Positions 45,697 through 54,812 of a stretch of 64,000 nucleotides of DNA are shown here, piece after piece. Position 1 is the stretch's first letter. Every line of letters starts with the position of its first letter. The position numbers and the translations under genes are program-made. Under the pieces are notes generated by a model, which did no database searches, was not told the origin of the DNA, and was given only the letters and a program-made list of their open reading frames with translations. Origin of the DNA: JABWBD01 sp040768665 (GTDB lineage Bacteria; Planctomycetota; Planctomycetia; Pirellulales; Thermoguttaceae); the NCBI GenBank assembly GCA_040768665.1, contig JAXGMN010000017.1:1-64000 (forward strand), written 5' to 3'.

Positions 45697-47475
45697 ATGA
45701 GCCAGGCGACACGATCCAAATCCAGAATGAGCTCCGGCTGTCTGATGCTCTTCGCCGTTCCGTTTGCCGGCGTCGGCGTCGGAATGTTCGGTCTGCTCGT
45801 CTGGACGTATTGGGAGTATGCGGCCATGCAGCGTTGGCACGAAGTGCCGGCCCGCATCGTCCGCACCGACCTTGAGAGCCACGATGGCGACGACTCCACC
45901 ACCTACAAGGCCACGGCCGAGTATACCTACACGTTTGAAGGCCGCCGCTATACGGGCGATCGCGTGGGGTTGCATGGCGGGGCGGACAACATCGGCTCTT
46001 TCCAGAAACGGGTCCACCGGGAACTCAAACAATATGAGAAGTCGGGCCGGCCGTTCCGCTGCTATGTCGATCCCGGGGAACCGCACGAGTCGATCCTTTA
46101 CCGCGAGCTCCGCTGGGAAATGCTGGCGTTCTATTCGCTCTTCGCTCTTGCGTTTGGTGGAGCGGGGTTCGGCATGCTTTTCGGGAGCCTGCGCCTGGGT
46201 CGAAAGGCTCGTACGGAAATGCGGGCCATGGCCGACCGGCCCGACGAGCCTTGGATGTGGAGGGAAGACTGGGCCCGAGGGGAAGTGCGATCGACGGGCA
46301 AGGCGCTTTGGATCTTCGCCTGTGGGTTTGCACTGTTCTGGAACCTCGTCTCGCTTCCGTTGTTATTCATCCTCCCCGGCGAGATTGTGGAAAAAGGGAA
46401 TCGGTTAGCGCTTGTCGGTCTTCTGTTTCCCGCCATCGGGTTTGGCCTGCTGATTTGGGCCGCGTATCTTGTGTTGCGCTGGCGCAAGTACGGCGACTCG
46501 GTGTTCCAGATGGCCACGGTTCCCGGAGTGATCGGCGGCGCGCTGGCCGGGGTGATTCGGATATCGGCTCATCTTCGTCCGGACAGCGGCTTCCACCTTG
46601 CGCTGAACTGCGTCCATCGCTACACTTCGGGCTCCGGCAAGAGCCGCAGTACTCGTGAAAGCACTCTCTGGCAGGACGAGCGGACCATCGTCCGCGGACT
46701 GGCGGAGGACGACTTCTCGCAAGTGGCGATTCCGGTGCTGTTCGGCCTTCCCTACGACGCACGCCCCACCGACGCCAGTGACCCTGACGATCAGATTCTC
46801 TGGCGTTTGGAGGTCACGGCCGACGTGCCGGGGATCGACTACCACGCCGCCTTTGAAGTCCCGGTGTTCAAGACCGCAGACAGCCTGCCCGATTTTCAAC
46901 TCGACGAGGGCCCGATCACTCCGTATGCCGCGGCGAAGGATCCTGAAGCTCCTCTCCGCAAGGCCGGCGTGATTGCCACGCCCGTGCCGGGCGGTACCCG
47001 CTATCTGTTCCCGATGTCGCGGCATATCGGTATGTGCGTGGGGTTGACGGCCTTCACCGCCTTCTGGGCCGGCGTGATCGTCGTGATGCTCGAGGTCGAC
47101 GCCCCGATCGTTTTTCCGATCGTATTCGGCTTTTTTGCGCTTCTGCTGGTGGCCGCGGCTGTCGACGTGTGGTTTTATCGCAGCGAAGTGGACGTCTCCC
47201 GCCATGGCCTTTCGGTGACCGCCGGGATCTTCGGGTTCGGCCGGACGCAATGGATCGAAGCTGCGGACGTTGAAGAGTTCACTTGCAGGAGCAACATGCA
47301 GGCCGGCTCCAGGGTCTACTACAATCTGATTGCGCGGTTGCGCAACGGGCAAAGGTTCACGCTCGGTAAGCGGGTCGTCGGACGTGAGGCTGCCGAAGCG
47401 ATTCTTCACCGCTGGGAAGCCGAGATCGGCAAGTCGAGCCAATCGTCAGACCGCGTGAGAAAGGCATCCCCGTGA
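45697..47475 (+). CDS. DUF3592 multi-pass membrane protein
   Basis: 592 residues. A first helix (about 13-38) leads into a DUF3592 beta domain (MQRWHEVPARIVRTDLE, YTYTFEGRRYTGDRV, YVDPGEPHESILYREL). Further helices lie at about 150-170, 205-260 and 440-490, separated by a large soluble beta domain (about 270-430). A PH-like end carries QWIEAADVEEFTCRSN and FTLGKRVVGREAAEAILHRWEAEI. Function is unknown. It starts eight bases after the oxidoreductase stop. Confidence 0.8.
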   Translation: MSQATRSKSRMSSGCLMLFAVPFAGVGVGMFGLLVWTYWEYAAMQRWHEVPARIVRTDLESHDGDDSTTYKATAEYTYTFEGRRYTGDRVGLHGGADNIGSFQKRVHRELKQYEKSGRPFRCYVDPGEPHESILYRELRWEMLAFYSLFALAFGGAGFGMLFGSLRLGRKARTEMRAMADRPDEPWMWREDWARGEVRSTGKALWIFACGFALFWNLVSLPLLFILPGEIVEKGNRLALVGLLFPAIGFGLLIWAAYLVLRWRKYGDSVFQMATVPGVIGGALAGVIRISAHLRPDSGFHLALNCVHRYTSGSGKSRSTRESTLWQDERTIVRGLAEDDFSQVAIPVLFGLPYDARPTDASDPDDQILWRLEVTADVPGIDYHAAFEVPVFKTADSLPDFQLDEGPITPYAAAKDPEAPLRKAGVIATPVPGGTRYLFPMSRHIGMCVGLTAFTAFWAGVIVVMLEVDAPIVFPIVFGFFALLLVAAAVDVWFYRSEVDVSRHGLSVTAGIFGFGRTQWIEAADVEEFTCRSNMQAGSRVYYNLIARLRNGQRFTLGKRVVGREAAEAILHRWEAEIGKSSQSSDRVRKASP

Positions 47476-47546
47476 CCAGCCCGGCTGTTTGCATGGAGAG
47501 TGCCGCAGCAATGGCACGGTCCCGATCCCGCTCGAATCGCGATGCG

Positions 47547-48224
47547 CTATTCGTTTGTTGATTGGGCGCAAGTTCCGATCATCAGGATCATGGTCGGGGC
47601 CACGAGATATCGGTAGCCGGCCAGCCACCGCAAGAGACCGCACCGAGAGAGAATCCGTAGTGCCCCGGCGGAGATTCCGCGGAGAATCCGTCCGCGCCGC
47701 CAGTGGGCTCTTGCGCTGATGTCGATCCGCCCGACGCGTTCGTCAAGTGGATGGAAGTCGCCGGTGCGGGCAGTGGCGGCGGCGCCGTCGGAAAACTGGA
47801 TGCCGGGAAAGAGTTTCCGCACTCCCTCGTGCGTAAAACGCCAGTAGTCGGACGGGTAGCCGTGGAACTTGAATGCGAACGGCACACCGACACAGAGGCA
47901 TCCCCCGGGCTCGAGCAGTCGAGTCAAATTGTCGGCCATCCGGAACGGTTGCTCGACATGTTCGAGCACACTCAGGCAGAAGATGGTACGGAAGCGGCGG
48001 CCGCCTAGAGTCGCGTCGATCTTGGAGAACTCGCCGGCAAGATCGAGCACGAGGTCCACGCCCGGCCCGGCTGCCAAATCCACGCCGAGGTAGTCACCGC
48101 GGCCGCCGAAAAGCGAGCGCAGATCCTGCGTGTTTCCGTAGTCCTTGGAGCCAACCTCGAGATACGGCCCGAGAAAGCGTCGGGCATGGGACCGGACGAA
48201 CAGGAGCTGGTTGATGTCGCCCAT
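47547..48224 (-). CDS. class I SAM-dependent methyltransferase
   Basis: 225 residues. Motif I is degenerate: FLGPYLEVGSKDYGNTQDLRSLFGGRGDYLGVDLAAGPGVDLVLD. It is followed by FRTIFCLSVLEHVEQPFRMADNLTRLLEPGGCLCVGVPFAFKFHGYPSDYWRFT, the layout of small methyltransferases found near glycan genes. The start at 48224 (MGDINQLLFVR) is chosen; 69 further codons upstream look non-coding. The substrate is not predictable. Confidence 0.75.
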   Translation of the reverse strand: MGDINQLLFVRSHARRFLGPYLEVGSKDYGNTQDLRSLFGGRGDYLGVDLAAGPGVDLVLDLAGEFSKIDATLGGRRFRTIFCLSVLEHVEQPFRMADNLTRLLEPGGCLCVGVPFAFKFHGYPSDYWRFTHEGVRKLFPGIQFSDGAAATARTGDFHPLDERVGRIDISARAHWRRGRILRGISAGALRILSRCGLLRWLAGYRYLVAPTMILMIGTCAQSTNE

Positions 48225-48497
48225 GGCAGTGGTCCGTCTCGCAGGTTCCTGGCACCTTCGTCCCGGCCCTTTCATCGTACCGCAAGGGGGTTGCCTGAAC
48301 CAATGGTCTTGGGAACGGCTCGACGGCTCCTCGGTCGGAAAGCACGCGGCCCAAGGGAACCACGAGGGCGAGAAGACGGAATCCCTTTCTACAAAACAAT
48401 TTAGGAAACCGGGACTTGTCCGCGGCGGCACGGCTGAAACAATTATCGACTACCGGGTTACCAAACGATTTCCAAAGATCGGCGAAGGGAGCATGCA

Positions 48498-48989
48498 ATG
48501 TTGCTGAGTTCGAAAATACAGGACGCGCTGAATGCCCAGATCAATGCAGAAGCGTATTCGGCCAACCTCTATCTGGCCATGTCGGCCCATGCTCACAGCA
48601 TGAATCTGGAGGGCTTCGCCCACTGGTTCCGCAAGCAATACGAAGAAGAGACATCCCATATGCTGAAGTTCGTCTCTTACATCCAAGATCGGCGCGGGAC
48701 GGTACAGTTGAAGGCGGTCGAGGCGCCGCCTAGCAAGTGGGAAGACATGACGGCCATGTTCGAGGCGACTTTGAAGCACGAGGAGCACGTAAGCGAGCTG
48801 ATTCTTAAGCTGGCCGAGTTGGCGGTGGCCGAACGCGACCATGCGACCAGCGCGTTTCTGCAGTGGTTTGTGACCGAGCAGGTGGAAGAAGAGGCGACCG
48901 TCGAATCGATTCTTCAGAAACTGCGGATGACCAAAGGTTCGGTCGGCGGCCTGTTTGCGCTGGACCATCGTGTGGGCCAGCGCGCGTAG
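48498..48989 (+). CDS. ferritin (bacterial non-haem type)
   Basis: 163 residues, a four-helix bundle. Ferroxidase residues are in place: Glu18 (QINAEAYSANLYL), the EEETSH pair near 49-54, and EQVEEEATVESI later. It stores iron as a mineral inside a 24-subunit shell in the cytoplasm. It is convergent with the long gene at 49085. No nearby iron regulator was seen. Confidence 0.92.
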   Translation: MLLSSKIQDALNAQINAEAYSANLYLAMSAHAHSMNLEGFAHWFRKQYEEETSHMLKFVSYIQDRRGTVQLKAVEAPPSKWEDMTAMFEATLKHEEHVSELILKLAELAVAERDHATSAFLQWFVTEQVEEEATVESILQKLRMTKGSVGGLFALDHRVGQRA

Positions 48990-49036
48990 TGGAGCAAGGC
49001 TCAACACAAGCCGCCCCGCGGGCGCCCTCCATTGCA

Positions 49037-49083
49037 GCCGTTCACGGGCGGCTGGAGACTGGTCCATTTTTCGGCCAATTCGG
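49037..49083. repeat. half of a family B element
   Basis: CCGTTCACGGGCGGCTGGAG followed by ACTGGTCCATTTTTCGGCCA matches one arm of the intact family B copies. The mirror arm is absent: the stop of the next gene begins two bases later. It looks like a truncated element between two convergent genes. Confidence 0.6.
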
Positions 49084-49084
49084 G

Positions 49085-52000
49085 TCAGAACAGCAGCCTG
49101 TCGGGCAGCAGATCGCGGATGCGGCTGAGAATGCCCTTGGATGCCTCTGAGGATTCGCGCCGCGGTCCCGGCGGGGTGGGCGGGGAGGAGATGCGGTTGG
49201 TGATGGGCATCTGCGGCAGCGGCACGTGGCGTTCGAGGAATTGAGGCCAATAGCCTTCCAGGATTCGGATACAGTCGGCGACCTGTTCCTTATCGAGCTT
49301 CACGTCGGCCGGGGCGATGAGTTTTTTCAGCTCAAGCCGTTCCTTTTCGGAGAAAGCCAGAGCGGTCAACTGAACGTCGTCCAACCAGACGTCGCCGGGA
49401 CCCATCAGGTCGAAGCGGACGTGCAGCGGCGAAAGCCTGTCGACAGGCATGTCGTGAATATTCACGATGAACGGCGCCCAGTGGTTCTGAATGGAAGGCA
49501 CGGGGATTCCGGCGTCGCCGGTGCGTCCTACTTCGGCCGAACGGTAGAAGGCTCTCCCATCGGTGTGCCCTTCCACTGCCAGCCGCAAACGCGGCTGCAC
49601 TACCGGGTCTGCAACCCGCAGCCACACCGACATCGACAGCCGGCCGGTCGCGGGTACTTCGAACGGTTGGCTGATCAGGGTTGCGACAGGCCCTCCGCTG
49701 AACAGCCGTACGGATTGTCGGCCGCCGTGTTTCTCATTGCTGTCGAGCGAGATCTTCACTCCGGGGCCTTCGCTGGCCGCCCAGCCCGGAATCTTGCCGT
49801 CGCTGGCCGACTGCTCAAAATCGGCGTTCTGGAGCGATCCGAGCATAGGAGGAGGCCAAAGGGCCGCTACCCGGTCGCCCAGTTCCGCGATTTGGCCTCG
49901 AAGCCGTTGCTGGATTTCGTCGGGCCAGGCGGCCGTCGGCTGGTAGAGTTTCACACCGGGCATGGAAAACCGCACGGCGACCAAGTCATAGGGATCGAGT
50001 TCCACGGTCCAGTACTGGCCCTGCGAGTCTCGCGCAAGCGGCGCGACCTGGCGGTGACCGGTCAACTCCTCAACCTGGCAGCCGGCCGCCGCGGTTACTC
50101 GAACGGAAAGCCGCACGGCGAAAGGCGCCGTGTTCGCGGCATATGCGTATGTGGAACGTTGGTGGGTGGCCGATCGGATCGTCACCGGTTGGCCGCCGGA
50201 ATCGCTCTGAAGCTTTTCGAAGCGAACCGGCGGCAATTGCCGGTAGGTGGCCACAACCCGGTTCAGCGCATCCTCCTGGCCCATGGAAAGAAGCCAACCC
50301 CCGTCGAAAACTGCCTGGGCGTCGAGTGAGGCGAGGGCCTGTACGAAGCGGCGCCGGTTCTGCTCACTGGACGGGACCGTCTGCGTGGCCAACCACGTGT
50401 ACGTGGGGCGGAAGGGACTCGCCTCGTCGAACGCGGCCAGGCGGAGTTCCTGAGGGCGGTGGAAAAACAGGCTTGCGGGGAATCCCACCGGCTCGAAGGC
50501 TCGCTGCCAATCGGGCGCGAGAGCGAAATCGTAGCCAGCGGATGAGTCCAAATCCGGCCGGTTCGGCACAATGACCTCGGGGCGAAGCAGGACGACTCCC
50601 TGCCGGGCCTCGTATTGCGCTACATCGATGCCGACCAAGAGCATCGCGTCGGCCATCGAGGTCTTCCGCGGCAAGGCGGGCATCAACTCGCGCTGAAGTT
50701 CCTCCGAATCGAACAAGTGCGCGCCGGACAGATAAAGGCGGGCATGGGGGCAAGCGGCCTCGATCTCGTCTTGAATTCTGCGATAGAAGCCGCCCAACTC
50801 GTCCGCGCGCCACTGGAGCCACGCGGTTCGCGCCTCGCCGGTCAAGAACGAAGCACGCCGCGCGAACCGCTCGGGACCGTCGCCGGGCACGTCGATCTTG
50901 GTGTCGTTCTGGAAATGGGCGATCGTCGTGTCGTCCATTCCCCACTGAGGCCCGGGAAGCTGGGCATAACCATAACCACAGAGTTGAAGTGCCAGGCCGG
51001 CAAACGAGGAGTGGTTGCCGTAGCGGGAAATTAACTCCCGGAGGACTGCCAACATGGAGTCCTGTACCTGCGGGTGCAGCACGTTGTAGTGGACGGCCAT
51101 ACGGCGAGTCGGTTCGTGGACCTGAGGCCAGGGTTTGCCGTCCGGCCCGATCCACTGGACTGCATCGCTCTGGGGACCGCCGGCACGGAGGATCGCCTCC
51201 AGTTCGGGAAGCGGACAGGCGAACTCCACGGCGGGAATAAGCCGGAGCCCCTCGCGGTCGAACAGCCGAAAGAGCATTTCCAAGACATCCTTGCGGACCG
51301 GATCCTGTCCGGTTGCGAGGAACACCCCGGTGTCGTAGCGCGGTGTTGATTGGAGGAGTTTACTGGGATAGATCGTGCTTCCATCGGCCAGCACCGAGAG
51401 CATCAAACCGTTGTAACCGACATAATCGAGATACTCGAGCAACCGGGTACCGCCTTCATAGAACGTCGCCCAATCGTCCACGCTCAATTCGCTCAGCGAG
51501 CCGAGCGATTCGCTCGCAGAGAAGTTCTCCGGCAGAAGCGGCCGATCCATATAGGCAGCCACGAGTCGGCCGGCAGGGAGCATTTCAACAGGATAGGCTT
51601 CCGGCAGGCGTTTCCAACCCGCCAGTACGCGGATTTTGCCGAATAGGGCTGGCTTAGCCTCGCGGCGGTTGGTAATCAAGACGATGGGTGACTTGGTCCG
51701 CGGCCAGAAGATCAACCGATGGTGGAGCCACCTCGGTGGCCGGCTCTCGCCCCCGACCTCTTCGGCGAGATCGATCCCGGAATCGAGCCCGATAGGGATT
51801 ACCGCGCCGGCGGCATTCGGCTCGACGATGCTGATGCCGATGGTTTGCGACGCGTCGCTGGGATAATCGACCTCGAGAATATGCGGCTTGCCGGGGGAGT
51901 CGAGCGGTAGCGTGTAGGCTTCCCAGCTTGCATCGCCCGCTTGGGGATTGGGGGCCAACCGGGCCACCTCGCCAAGCGAGTGCTCGACGGTTTGAATCCG

Positions 52001-53008
52001 CCCGTTGCCGAGCGGCCCTTTCCAGAGTCGAGGAAGCCGCGGCAACTGCGGCAGCTTGGCAAACTTCTCCCACCACTTCGGATTCGCGGGATCGATCTCA
52101 ACAATCCGCGTCAACGGTTCCACCTCGCCCGAAGTGTCCGGCGAGGCAGCCGGTCCGAGCACCAGCAGTTGGATCTTCCGCTCAGCCACCGGTTGACGGA
52201 GTCCGAGGCCCGCCTTGCCGGTGTGGGGCCATCTGAGAATTCCGGCGGGAACGGCCGTGATGACGACGTCGTATACGCCTTCCTCCGCGGGCAGTTGCAC
52301 CTTGACCGGTACGGCGGAGCTTTCGCCGGCGACGATCATGTGCTCGGCCGACCAAAGTTCGCCCGAACCACGGCCGGGCATGAGTTGGATCTTCAGGCGT
52401 AGCTTTGTGCCGGGGTTGACCTGCAGCAGGTGGGGCTCCACCGCGGCAGAGAGTGTCTCGCCCGGACCAAAGACCAGAGAAGTCCGCTCAATTCGTACTC
52501 GCAGATCATCTCCGGGTGCACGCCGCACAGAAAGCCGGTTGTTTCGACTGTCCAACTCAGCGTGGTGTTCCTTCGCGATTACCTCGGCCAGCGGGACTTC
52601 GATCCACGAAGGAGGCTCGCTCTGCGCCGCGGCAGTGAGGTGGACCAACAATTTGGCCGAGAGCGGCGCATCAACGAGCAAATCGAGGCCATCGTAGGTC
52701 CGCGGGCTTCTCTGTGCGATGACGACGCGATTGTCTTCGAGCCAGATCGAGCCGGACTCATCCGCCTCGATTCCCAGCAGTTCGGGCTCGAATAGCGAGC
52801 CTTCGCTCAGCGCGATGGCACCTCGCCATATCTGCTCGGTACCACCGCCCCAGGCGATGCGGAGGCGCAGCGTTTCCCCAGCGGTCTTCTCGACCGCTCC
52901 CAACCCAAGCCCAACCGTCAGCAGGCAAACCAGTCTGACTGCCGTCGAAGAATGGGCCGGGCGTATTGCTCGCGATCTGTTCGGACCTCCTTGTCCGAGC
53001 ATCGCCAT
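49085..53008 (-). CDS. large secreted protein with TIM-barrel-like core and CBM-like C-terminus
   Basis: 1307 residues with an N-terminal signal (hydrophobic about 22-40). Residues about 45-480 are beta-rich and unassigned. About 500-900 resembles a glycosidase barrel: LLEYLDYVGYNGLMLSVLADGSTIYPS, REGLRLIPAVEFACPLPELEAIL, YGNHSSFAGLALQLCGYGYAQLPGPQWGMDD. About 1060-1230 looks like a carbohydrate-binding jelly roll (LGSLQNADFEQSASDGKIPGWAASEG, VWLDDVQLTALAF). No catalytic acid pair can be assigned, so enzyme activity is inference. A related glycan-directed role fits the neighbouring genes. Confidence 0.75.
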   Translation of the reverse strand: MAMLGQGGPNRSRAIRPAHSSTAVRLVCLLTVGLGLGAVEKTAGETLRLRIAWGGGTEQIWRGAIALSEGSLFEPELLGIEADESGSIWLEDNRVVIAQRSPRTYDGLDLLVDAPLSAKLLVHLTAAAQSEPPSWIEVPLAEVIAKEHHAELDSRNNRLSVRRAPGDDLRVRIERTSLVFGPGETLSAAVEPHLLQVNPGTKLRLKIQLMPGRGSGELWSAEHMIVAGESSAVPVKVQLPAEEGVYDVVITAVPAGILRWPHTGKAGLGLRQPVAERKIQLLVLGPAASPDTSGEVEPLTRIVEIDPANPKWWEKFAKLPQLPRLPRLWKGPLGNGRIQTVEHSLGEVARLAPNPQAGDASWEAYTLPLDSPGKPHILEVDYPSDASQTIGISIVEPNAAGAVIPIGLDSGIDLAEEVGGESRPPRWLHHRLIFWPRTKSPIVLITNRREAKPALFGKIRVLAGWKRLPEAYPVEMLPAGRLVAAYMDRPLLPENFSASESLGSLSELSVDDWATFYEGGTRLLEYLDYVGYNGLMLSVLADGSTIYPSKLLQSTPRYDTGVFLATGQDPVRKDVLEMLFRLFDREGLRLIPAVEFACPLPELEAILRAGGPQSDAVQWIGPDGKPWPQVHEPTRRMAVHYNVLHPQVQDSMLAVLRELISRYGNHSSFAGLALQLCGYGYAQLPGPQWGMDDTTIAHFQNDTKIDVPGDGPERFARRASFLTGEARTAWLQWRADELGGFYRRIQDEIEAACPHARLYLSGAHLFDSEELQRELMPALPRKTSMADAMLLVGIDVAQYEARQGVVLLRPEVIVPNRPDLDSSAGYDFALAPDWQRAFEPVGFPASLFFHRPQELRLAAFDEASPFRPTYTWLATQTVPSSEQNRRRFVQALASLDAQAVFDGGWLLSMGQEDALNRVVATYRQLPPVRFEKLQSDSGGQPVTIRSATHQRSTYAYAANTAPFAVRLSVRVTAAAGCQVEELTGHRQVAPLARDSQGQYWTVELDPYDLVAVRFSMPGVKLYQPTAAWPDEIQQRLRGQIAELGDRVAALWPPPMLGSLQNADFEQSASDGKIPGWAASEGPGVKISLDSNEKHGGRQSVRLFSGGPVATLISQPFEVPATGRLSMSVWLRVADPVVQPRLRLAVEGHTDGRAFYRSAEVGRTGDAGIPVPSIQNHWAPFIVNIHDMPVDRLSPLHVRFDLMGPGDVWLDDVQLTALAFSEKERLELKKLIAPADVKLDKEQVADCIRILEGYWPQFLERHVPLPQMPITNRISSPPTPPGPRRESSEASKGILSRIRDLLPDRLLF

Positions 53009-53264
53009 CCTTTTCGCAAAGCCCGCGTTAAAAGTCTATGCGGCCCTGACAAAAACAGAGACAGGGACCCTTGCGGCCTCCGAACCGCCGTAAGGACTCT
53101 AACCCAGCCGGGAATCAGTCCCCTACTTGCCAGGGTCCACAGAAAACGGGCGGATTATAACGACAAACCGTCGCGGCGGCCTACCCCGGTTCCCCGCATC
53201 GCCGGGTAGCCAACTCGGCAGCGGCAAGGTGGAGATTCTGGTGAATTGGGGGATGCAGACAGGA

Positions 53265-54479
53265 TCAGTCCAGTCCATGCAGCAGTTCGTCCGCTAGTGG
53301 AGGCAGCGGTGAGGTATCTCCACGGGCAAGTTGCCGCTCCGTTTGTTGGAGCAGACTTCTCAACGACTCGACAATCTCAGGACAGCGATTTGCCACGTCG
53401 TTGAACTCCCAACGGTCGTCCGGCTTGAGATACAGTTGCGCGGAATCGGTGAACCGGGCAAACCAGGCGGGGGTTAAGACCCCTCGTTCTTCAGACGGAC
53501 CCGTTATTAAGAGCCGATCTCGGATTCCCCAGTGCTCGTCACGGATCACCGGGAGAAGACTGCTACCACGACGTGGGGGATGGTCGTGAAGGAAGCCGAA
53601 CCAGTCGACGAGTGTTGCCCAGAGGTCTGCAGGTTCGGCGAGCGCCTGGGTTCTCGCGCCGGCCGCCGTGCCGCCAGGGAGTCGAACGAACACCGGAACA
53701 TGGGCGATCTCGCCGTGTACGGCCTCCGCAGGGCCGCCCACCAGACGGTGCTCGCCCAGGGGAAACCCGCGCGCGGAGGCAAGTAGCAGCAAGGTATCCC
53801 GGCTTGAGGAACTCGTTTCCAGCCATTCAATGAGCGCCCCCAGGCAGTGGTCCAACAGCGTGATCTGGCCCGCGTAGGACTGTGTGATCCCCAATAACAG
53901 GTCCGGATCGTAGTCTTCCTCGAGGATCAGATCGGGGACTGCGGTGGAATGGGGAGGATCGGGGTCTTCATCGGTCGCATAGCGGGCGCGGAACTCGTAC
54001 GGAGCGTCCCACGGCCCGGCGAACCCTTTCAGGTGACACCACACCAGAGACTGGTCGTTAGCCGCGTCGAGCCAATGAAGCCACTGCGCAAAGGCGCGAG
54101 CGAGCGAAGCGTCCTCCCACTGGACCGCAAGCTGATCGGCCTCGTTTGCCGGCAACAGAAGACGCCGGGTGAAGTCCTGAGCGAGGGGATGGCCCAGCAC
54201 CGCGGGATCGTCGCTGATAAGCACGCAGCCGCCACTATCTGGCGATACGATCGACGCGAGCGAAGGCTCCGGGACCGCCGAAACCGGCTCAAGGACGTGG
54301 CGCCCCTGCCAAAGCGAGCGATAGAGCACGTCCAGGCACGGGCTGTCGATCCAGTAGCGGTCCAGCAGGAAACTCTCCGCAGCCAGGCGATCCAGCGACG
54401 GCGTCTCGATCCAACTGTTTCCGTACGCCCCCACATAGCCGATATGGAGGCGGTCGATGAGGAGGCAAACTGCTTTCAT
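53265..54479 (-). CDS. sulfatase-fold protein lacking the formylglycine motif
   Basis: 404 residues, no signal. MKAVCLLIDRLHIGYVGAYGNSWIETPSLDRLAAES is the start of the alkaline-phosphatase/sulfatase fold. At the active-site position stands SPCLDVLYRSLWQGR (Cys48) instead of C/S-x-P-x-R, so the usual formylglycine signature is broken. The later EIAHVPVFVRLPGG and RDRLLITGPSEERGVLTPAWF segments are typical. It may be a non-sulfatase hydrolase or a binding protein. The cytoplasmic location and the altered motif argue against a standard sulfatase. ATG 54479 was chosen over a longer shadow extension. Confidence 0.8.
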   Translation of the reverse strand: MKAVCLLIDRLHIGYVGAYGNSWIETPSLDRLAAESFLLDRYWIDSPCLDVLYRSLWQGRHVLEPVSAVPEPSLASIVSPDSGGCVLISDDPAVLGHPLAQDFTRRLLLPANEADQLAVQWEDASLARAFAQWLHWLDAANDQSLVWCHLKGFAGPWDAPYEFRARYATDEDPDPPHSTAVPDLILEEDYDPDLLLGITQSYAGQITLLDHCLGALIEWLETSSSSRDTLLLLASARGFPLGEHRLVGGPAEAVHGEIAHVPVFVRLPGGTAAGARTQALAEPADLWATLVDWFGFLHDHPPRRGSSLLPVIRDEHWGIRDRLLITGPSEERGVLTPAWFARFTDSAQLYLKPDDRWEFNDVANRCPEIVESLRSLLQQTERQLARGDTSPLPPLADELLHGLD

Positions 54480-54812
54480 CCCAGGATTGTACTCGGCGGC
54501 GGATGGCTTGCCAGAGGTGTGTCGGGCAACCTCGCTGTAGTGGCAGGCGTGTACGTGCTGCAAACGATACACACATACCCCCCCACCATCGTTTTAAGGC
54601 GAGCGGCAGATGAGAATTTACCCGCATATCAGCCCGGCTGCTCGGAAGCAGCCGGGCTGATGGCAGCCTGATAGCAATCATGAGGGATGCGATCATCTGC
54701 CACACGCTTGAAAAGGGCTTGCAAATGACCGTTCGTGACCGAGATTTGCGTGGCCTTAAGCTAAGGTTTGAGAGTGCAAAACCGGCAAATCCGAGGACGG
54801 CATGGGGCTTCG
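54480..54812. other. divergent intergenic region with a family C element
   Basis: 333 bases between divergent genes. About one third is the repeat at 54598-54707; the rest shows no gene. Promoters for both sides should lie here but none is clear. Confidence 0.5.
54598..54707. repeat. family C palindromic element, copy 1
   Basis: 110 bases. The ends GGCGAGCGGCAGATGA and TCATCTGCCACACGC are inverted (13 of 16 paired with the other copy's end). The centre is the 34-base palindrome at 54628-54661. It shares nearly all of its left half and its right end with 57393-57493. No coding capacity. Confidence 0.8.
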
